Below are positions 58,839 through 64,000 of a stretch of DNA of 64,000 nt, piece by piece; within the stretch, counting starts at the first letter, position 1, and each line of letters starts with the position of its first letter. Below the pieces are notes generated by a model. The model searched no databases and was not told the DNA's origin. It saw nothing but the letters and a program-made list of their open reading frames with translations. The stretch is from Nissolia schottii (taxonomy: Eukaryota > Streptophyta > Magnoliopsida > Fabales > Fabaceae). The stretch lies in contig QANU01057563.1 in NCBI GenBank assembly GCA_003254905.1, positions 296,983 through 360,982 of the forward strand. Direction: 5' to 3'. A program made the translations under genes and the position numbers.

Positions 58839-59690
58839 AATATTATTTAAGTTTTACTTAATTTTATCTTTTTAGTCCTTTACTTGTAAGGTAACTTAAT
58901 GAGTGATGAAAATAAGCACAAGTTAATGTTATTGACCATTTTTAATTAAGAGAATTTATTTTCCTATTATACGAGTGTTCCTTAAGTGGATTGATATCAT
59001 AACTTGTCTATTATGTCAAATTAACTGGATTTAATTCAAGTGATGGTCAAGTAATAAAAAGAAATAATATGAATATTTTATAATAGATGTAACGCTGACA
59101 TGTCACCTAACATATATAAAATATTTATAGGAATATTGTAAAGAATACAAATGAGAGTAACATGTGTAAAAGAAGAAGATTTTTCAATGTTTATATGCTA
59201 TTATAAATTTTACCAAAAAAATATGCTATATTATAAATGTAATCCATTTTAATAAATAGAATAGAGAAAAAAAATATGTAGCCGTAATTTCTTGGCCTTT
59301 TAGTATAAGTTTTAGTTAGATGATCTCCCTTTATTTCTTGAAACAATCCATCATTCTTTAATTTTAATATATTCAAGTCATTATTATGTTATGTTCAGAA
59401 TGATTTCTCTAGGTGTTCAATCTCATATTCCCCATATTCTACATTAAATATGCCATATTTTATTTCACGTAAACCTTAGAAAATAATAAATAACAATGCA
59501 ATTCACCTTATAAAATAACTCAATTCCAAAAATGTGAATTTTAATTCGGGTGAATGCATAGAGGTTCCGTGTATCTCCAACACACACGATAATTTCTTCC
59601 AGACATGGGTACCCAAAAATAAAATTAAAAACTATTGCAGACATCAATTAAAATAAATAAAATATTTCAAGCACGGGTACTTATTAGTTA
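58839..59690. other. Intergenic stretch upstream of the FDM1-like gene
   Basis: AT-rich with no gene. The last 150 bases should hold the promoter. I see no clear TATA box. Confidence 0.3.
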
Positions 59691-59785
59691 GGGCTTTCAC
59701 ATATTCTCCATTTCCTTTCTCTTCTCACTCTTGTCACTCAGCTCAGTGACCGTTTCTTCTCTGCGCCTCTCACTCTCTCTTCAAC

Positions 59786-59806
59786 GTAAGTCCACGCCCT
59801 CTCGCC

Positions 59807-59845
<39 letters not shown>

Positions 59846-60483
59846 CACACCTAGTTTTTTTCTTCTTCTTCGAAATGTTCGTCTCTGAGCTTGATTGTGG
59901 ATTTCTCTGCGTTGAAAATGATGCAATTCGATCTATGATTTGTCGAATGTCTTGCTAGTTTTCGGTGATTGGTTTATTTATTTATTTTACTTTTTTCCTC
60001 TTCCAATTAGTTGCATACTTGCATGTATAAGGAGCTGCATTGTTGCGAATTTCCCCTCTTGTTTTGTTTGTTAACAAATTGAGACCGTTGTTCTGTGCGA
60101 TTTAGGGATTTGGTGAATACGGCATGCGATATTCTAAGGAAAATCTGTCAAACAATTCGGTTTATGGTGGATTAAACAAAAACTCTAGGGTTTCTGCTGT
60201 TTGATTCTTTTTCTCGTGGTTTCTATGCTCATTGCATTAAAACGTGGGTGTGTCATATGGTGACAGCATGTGCGTGTGGGAAAGTGGAGTGTTGTTTGTG
60301 CAGCGCTTATAGAATTGTTCTTTGTGAATTTATATGTTTGTGTGGGACTTTTAATGAGCATTTCCTAAGTTATTTTATATAAGTTTTGGCTTTGATGATT
60401 TCTAGAATTTTTCCCCCCATTGAAATTGAATTATATTCCGTGAATTTTTCCTCGTGAGCTGACTTTTGTTTTTGTATAAATAG
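59786..60483 (+). other. 5' UTR intron of the FDM1-like gene
   Basis: The donor gtaagt lies at 59786 after a pyrimidine-rich leader (59700-59785). The acceptor tag at 60481-60483 leaves five bases before the start codon. A (CT)n(AT)n microsatellite lies just inside at about 59809-59844. Confidence 0.6.
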
Positions 60484-60488
60484 CTTCG

Positions 60489-63400
60489 ATGGACTACAGC
60501 TCGGAAGACGATTCAGATATCAGCGACTCTGAGATTGATGACTACTCAGAGAAACCGTATGAACAGCTAAAGACTGGAAAGTACAAGGTTAAACATTTTA
60601 ATGGCTCTCTTAGATGTCCTTTCTGTGCTGGGAAGAAGAAGCAGGATTACAAGTACAAGGAACTATTTTCGCATGCATCAGGAGTGGCCAAGGGTTCTGC
60701 TAACAGAAGTGCAAAACAAAAGGCGAACCACCTTGCTCTAGCTAAGTATTTGGAGAATGAACTAGCCAGTGAAGCAGAGCAATCCCAGCGCCCAGCTGTA
60801 CCCCAAGCTGTCAATCAACCTCCACAGCAAGATGATCTTTATGTCTGGCCCTGGACGGGCATAATTGTGAACATTCAGAGTAAATCGCATGATTCTGGAT
60901 ATTGGTTGAAGGAGTTTGCTAAATACAGACCGATAGATGTTTGTATCTTCTCGAATGAGGATGACCTGGTTGCTCAAGCTGTGGTGGACTTCAATAATGA
61001 CTGGAATGGTTTCAGGAATGCAAGTGAATTTGAGAAATCGTTTGAAACTGCGCATCATGGCAAAAAGGATTGGAGTTTAAGGAAGTTGCAGGCAGGTTCA
61101 AACATTTATGGATGGATTGCACGGGAAGATGATTTTAGCTGTGAAGGACAGATAGGGGATTACCTCCGCAAGAAAGGAAGGTTGAGGACAGTGTCAGATA
61201 TTGTTCAAGAAGCATCTGAAAGCAGAAATAGTATTGTGGCAAACCTAGCCAACGAAATTGATATCACAAACGAAAACATCAACAAAATGCTGTACAAGTA
61301 CAATGAGAAGACTATGTCCTTGAGTAGGATGCTTGAGGAGAAAGACAAACTTCACAATGCTTTTGTTGAAGGTTTGACTACTTACTTTTTTTGTAGCATC
61401 TGATTTTGCCTGCTTGTCATGCCATGTAGTAATCCTTATGTTTGCAACGTGGCTATGTATTTTTAGTATTCTAAAATACACTCTTGTATGCCAGTGAACC
61501 CAGAAAAATAGCAAAAACTGCATAGAATGTACTATTACAAAATTGTTTTGTTTCTTTATCAGAATCAAGGAATATGCAACGTCGAGCTCGCAACGAGGTA
61601 CGGAGAATATTGGAAGAACAAGAAAAGTTGAGTAGTGAATTGGAGGCGAAGAAACGGAAGCTTGATTCCTGGAGCAGAGATTTAAACAAGCGTGAGGTTT
61701 TAACTGATCAAGAGAGGCAGAAACTTGAAGAGGACAAGAAGAAGGTAATGTATATCACATCTTTAGGCTATTTGTATTTGCACATTTTATATGATATTTT
61801 TAACTGCTGGTCTTCTTTGCTTGTCTTGTCTATAGTCGTCCTTTCAAACATTTTGTCTTTGATCTGCTACTAAGTATTAGTGGTGGCTATTGAAGAAATC
61901 CCCAAATGTGATCTTTCATCATTTTTTATTGGACCTAAAGTCAATATTGCCATATGTATATCATTTTGAGTGATCTCTAGGTTCTGGGCCAACTAGATGA
62001 TCAGTGGCAGGTGTTCCAATCTCCTTGAGTGCTGGAGTAAGAGAGGCTCTTTAATGCCCAACTCTGTAAGAGTAGAACATGATAAATAAATATACCCGGG
62101 GATCTGTGGTAAAGGTACTTGTAGCAGTTTTGCTCGTAACCATCGAGCTCATTAAGAAAGGGTGGACTCATACATAGTGTGGTTTACAAGGTGGTTTACA
62201 AGATTTGGTATCTGTCCTCTTTCTTTAAGTCACACGTTATTAAGTGGTGGCCGAATGGCGAGTCTCCGGTCTACACGGGCTTTAGGTTGGTCTGATGTTC
62301 TTGGGCTAGATGTTTATCTAGTCTTTTTGAGCCAAGTGTTTGTCCAGTCCAGTGAGGAAATATCAATTTGTAGAAGTGGTTTCTGTTATAATAATGTCAT
62401 TCAGTTAGTTTGATGATTAATTAAAAGACTGCTATATTCATATGCTACATGAAGCATTGAACTCTGAGTAGCCAATAATTATTTGTCAAAAAGGGTTCAT
62501 TTCATTCTGTAGACAACTACCATAAGATGCATTTACCTGATATTTTACTTTCCATCCTTTTCTTGCTCGAGGTGCCATTGTACTTGACATTATTGGCATT
62601 TACCGATTTGCTTTTTACTGGATTCTAATTCTAATGTAACAATCTCTTTGTCCTCATAGAAAGACTTGAGGAATGAATCACTCCAGTTGGCATCAAAGGA
62701 GCAGAAGATAGCTGATGAAAATGTCTACAGACTTGTTGAGGAGCAAAAGGTTTGCCTCATATATTGTGTCTCGGCTAAGAAAAGACATTGTAGCATATGT
62801 TGTTTGTATACTTATTTCTAATAGATTCTGAGCCTTCTGATAATGTGAATCTCAAAATTTCCAGAGAGAGAAAGAGGAGGCCCTGAACAAGATTCTTCTG
62901 TTGGAAAAACAACTGGATGCCAAACAGAAGTTGCAAATGGAAATTGAAGAGTTAAAAGGGAAGTTGCAGGTTATGAAGCATCTTGGAGATGAAGATGATG
63001 CAGCAGTCCAGAGTAAGATGAAGGAAATGGATGATGAATTGAAAGAAAAACAAGAAAGTTTGGAGGATATGGAGGACATGAACCAAACCCTCATTGTGAA
63101 GGAACGGCAGAGCAATGATGAGCTACAAAATGCTCGTAAAGCATTAATAGCAGTATGATCTCATCTACTTTCTTTCTAATGATGTTTTTATTTCCATCTA
63201 AAAGTAAACTTGTGACATAATACATATACTTAGTTGTTTTTCTATAATCTAGCTTCTCAAGGAATCTTGAAGATAACCATCTAACAAGTAACTGCTTCTA
63301 TGCATGCATCTAATCATGCTAAGCTATAAACATAGTTGGGAGAAGATTCTCTTCCCCTCTCTGTAGTAAATCTATTTTGATATTTTGTTATTGTGCCAGG

Positions 63401-64000
63401 AGTAAATTATGGATACTGAGGTTTATCTATCTCTTATTCTGATGTTTTAGGGGGTAGAGGAAAATCTGACTGGTAATCGAACTAATATTGGGATCAAAAG
63501 AATGGGGGAGCTTGATGGGAAGGTTTTTGTGAATGCCTGCAAGAAAAAATATCCTCTTCAAGAACATGAGGAAAAGGCTGCTACGCTTATCTCTTTGTGG
63601 CAGGAGAACCTGAAGGATTCGGGCTGGCATCCACTTAAAGTGATAATCGTCGATGATAAACCAGAGGTATGTCTTCAGAATATACCATCAAGACATGCTT
63701 TGTGTGTTCATAACATACATATTTCATTTAATTGGATGAATCAATTGCATGGCTATTTATGTGTTCTGTTCACTCTTGACTTCATGTGCTTTCTTGTTAA
63801 AAATGGGTTTTTATTGTCAGTGATATATTATCATTTGTTTTGAAGTTATTTACATGGCATGGCTTTGGTAAATGGGTGGCATTGTCCTGTCTGTCTCTTT
63901 TTTTAGCTCTTGATCACACTAGTAATAATTCCAGATCAGAGAAATGGTATACGACTGAACTTACCAGATGATGTTGCATTGATACAGGAAGTTATAGATG
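60489..64000 (+). CDS. FDM1: FDM1-like factor of DNA methylation (zf-XS, XS, coiled coil, XH), partial
   Basis: Exons in the window: 60489-61371, 61563-61744, 62660-62749, 62865-63152, 63451-63666 and 63988 to the edge, about 557 residues so far; the C terminus lies beyond the window. FDM/IDN2 proteins act in the nucleus in RNA-directed DNA methylation, binding double-stranded RNA through the XS domain and pairing through coiled coil and XH. The N terminus is acidic. The zf-XS finger is at about 43-84 (RCPFCAGKKK, ligands C43, C46, H62, H81 likely). The XS domain is at about 117-230 (YVWPWTGIIVN; YGWIAREDDF). A long coiled coil follows at about 245-485 (LEEDKKKKDLRNESLQLASK; KGKLQVMKHLGDEDD). 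XH starts near 495 (IGIKRMGELDGKVF; LWQENLKDSGWHPLKV). The last exon border (acceptor ending 63987, then EVID) is chosen because the family continues EVIDE; an acceptor at 63905 is possible. It belongs to the FDM1 group rather than IDN2 by eye; the paralogue number is uncertain. Confidence 0.92.
61745..62659 (+). other. Largest intron of the FDM1-like gene in the window
   Basis: 915 bp with gt and ag borders. The part at 62030-62400 is less A+T-rich and contains an 83-codon frame that resembles no family. It may derive from a small insertion, but no ends were found. Confidence 0.5.

Noticed and set aside
60762-61058. Minus-strand open frame opposite the FDM1-like first coding exon
   Set aside because: Shadow of a strongly conserved plus-strand coding exon.
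62162-62413. 83-codon frame in an intron of the FDM1-like gene
   Set aside because: Lies between well-supported splice sites and has no family resemblance.
1-64000. A co-located biosynthetic or defence gene cluster
   Set aside because: The five host genes belong to unrelated housekeeping, trafficking, transport and silencing roles, are separated by transposon-rich DNA, and show no shared regulation in sequence.

Overview
The window is nuclear DNA from a flowering plant, about two-thirds A+T, with intron-containing genes separated by repeat-rich intergenic DNA. The five recognisable host genes all match plant families. The repeats (many small TIR elements, a Mutator-like element with a FAR1-type domain, a long chromovirus-type solo LTR) suggest a papilionoid legume, but that is an inference and the species cannot be named.

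Host genes, left to right: NMD3 (60S ribosomal subunit export adaptor, + strand, single coding exon after a 5' UTR intron); a single-exon C2H2 zinc-finger protein with two EAR repression motifs (- strand); GOS11, a Golgi Qb-SNARE (- strand, 5 exons); NIP6-1, a nodulin-26-like boric-acid channel (- strand, 5 exons); and an FDM1-like RNA-directed DNA methylation factor with zf-XS, XS, coiled-coil and XH parts (+ strand, runs off the right edge). These are ordinary single genes in unrelated pathways; nothing suggests that they form a functional cluster.

Between them: 3.5-6.6 kb holds a decayed coding fragment. 7.7-16.3 kb and 20.8-24.2 kb are AT-rich with small TIR elements and a WD40-like remnant. 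29-39 kb is a dense bed of MITEs, including a 1-kb Mutator-type element with a perfect 9-bp target duplication, a nested MITE pair, a CACTA end and a LINE RNase H fragment. 39.5-42.3 kb is a degenerate Mutator-like element carrying a FAR1-type domain on one strand and a second coding fragment on the other. 43.4-45.0 kb is a noncoding triplication. 48.6-50.4 kb is a retroelement-like repeat. 51.75-55.31 kb is a complete solo LTR. 55.96-57.26 kb is a perfect 403-bp direct repeat beside an undetermined base, probably an assembly or haplotype join. 57.6-58.0 kb is an LTR-like fragment.

I see no CRISPR array, operon, rRNA gene or convincing tRNA gene, and no undescribed defence-like or biosynthetic system. 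The most useful leads are the composite Mutator element, the triplicated noncoding unit, the 403-bp repeat, and a threonine at the expected filter position of the NIP6-1 channel.
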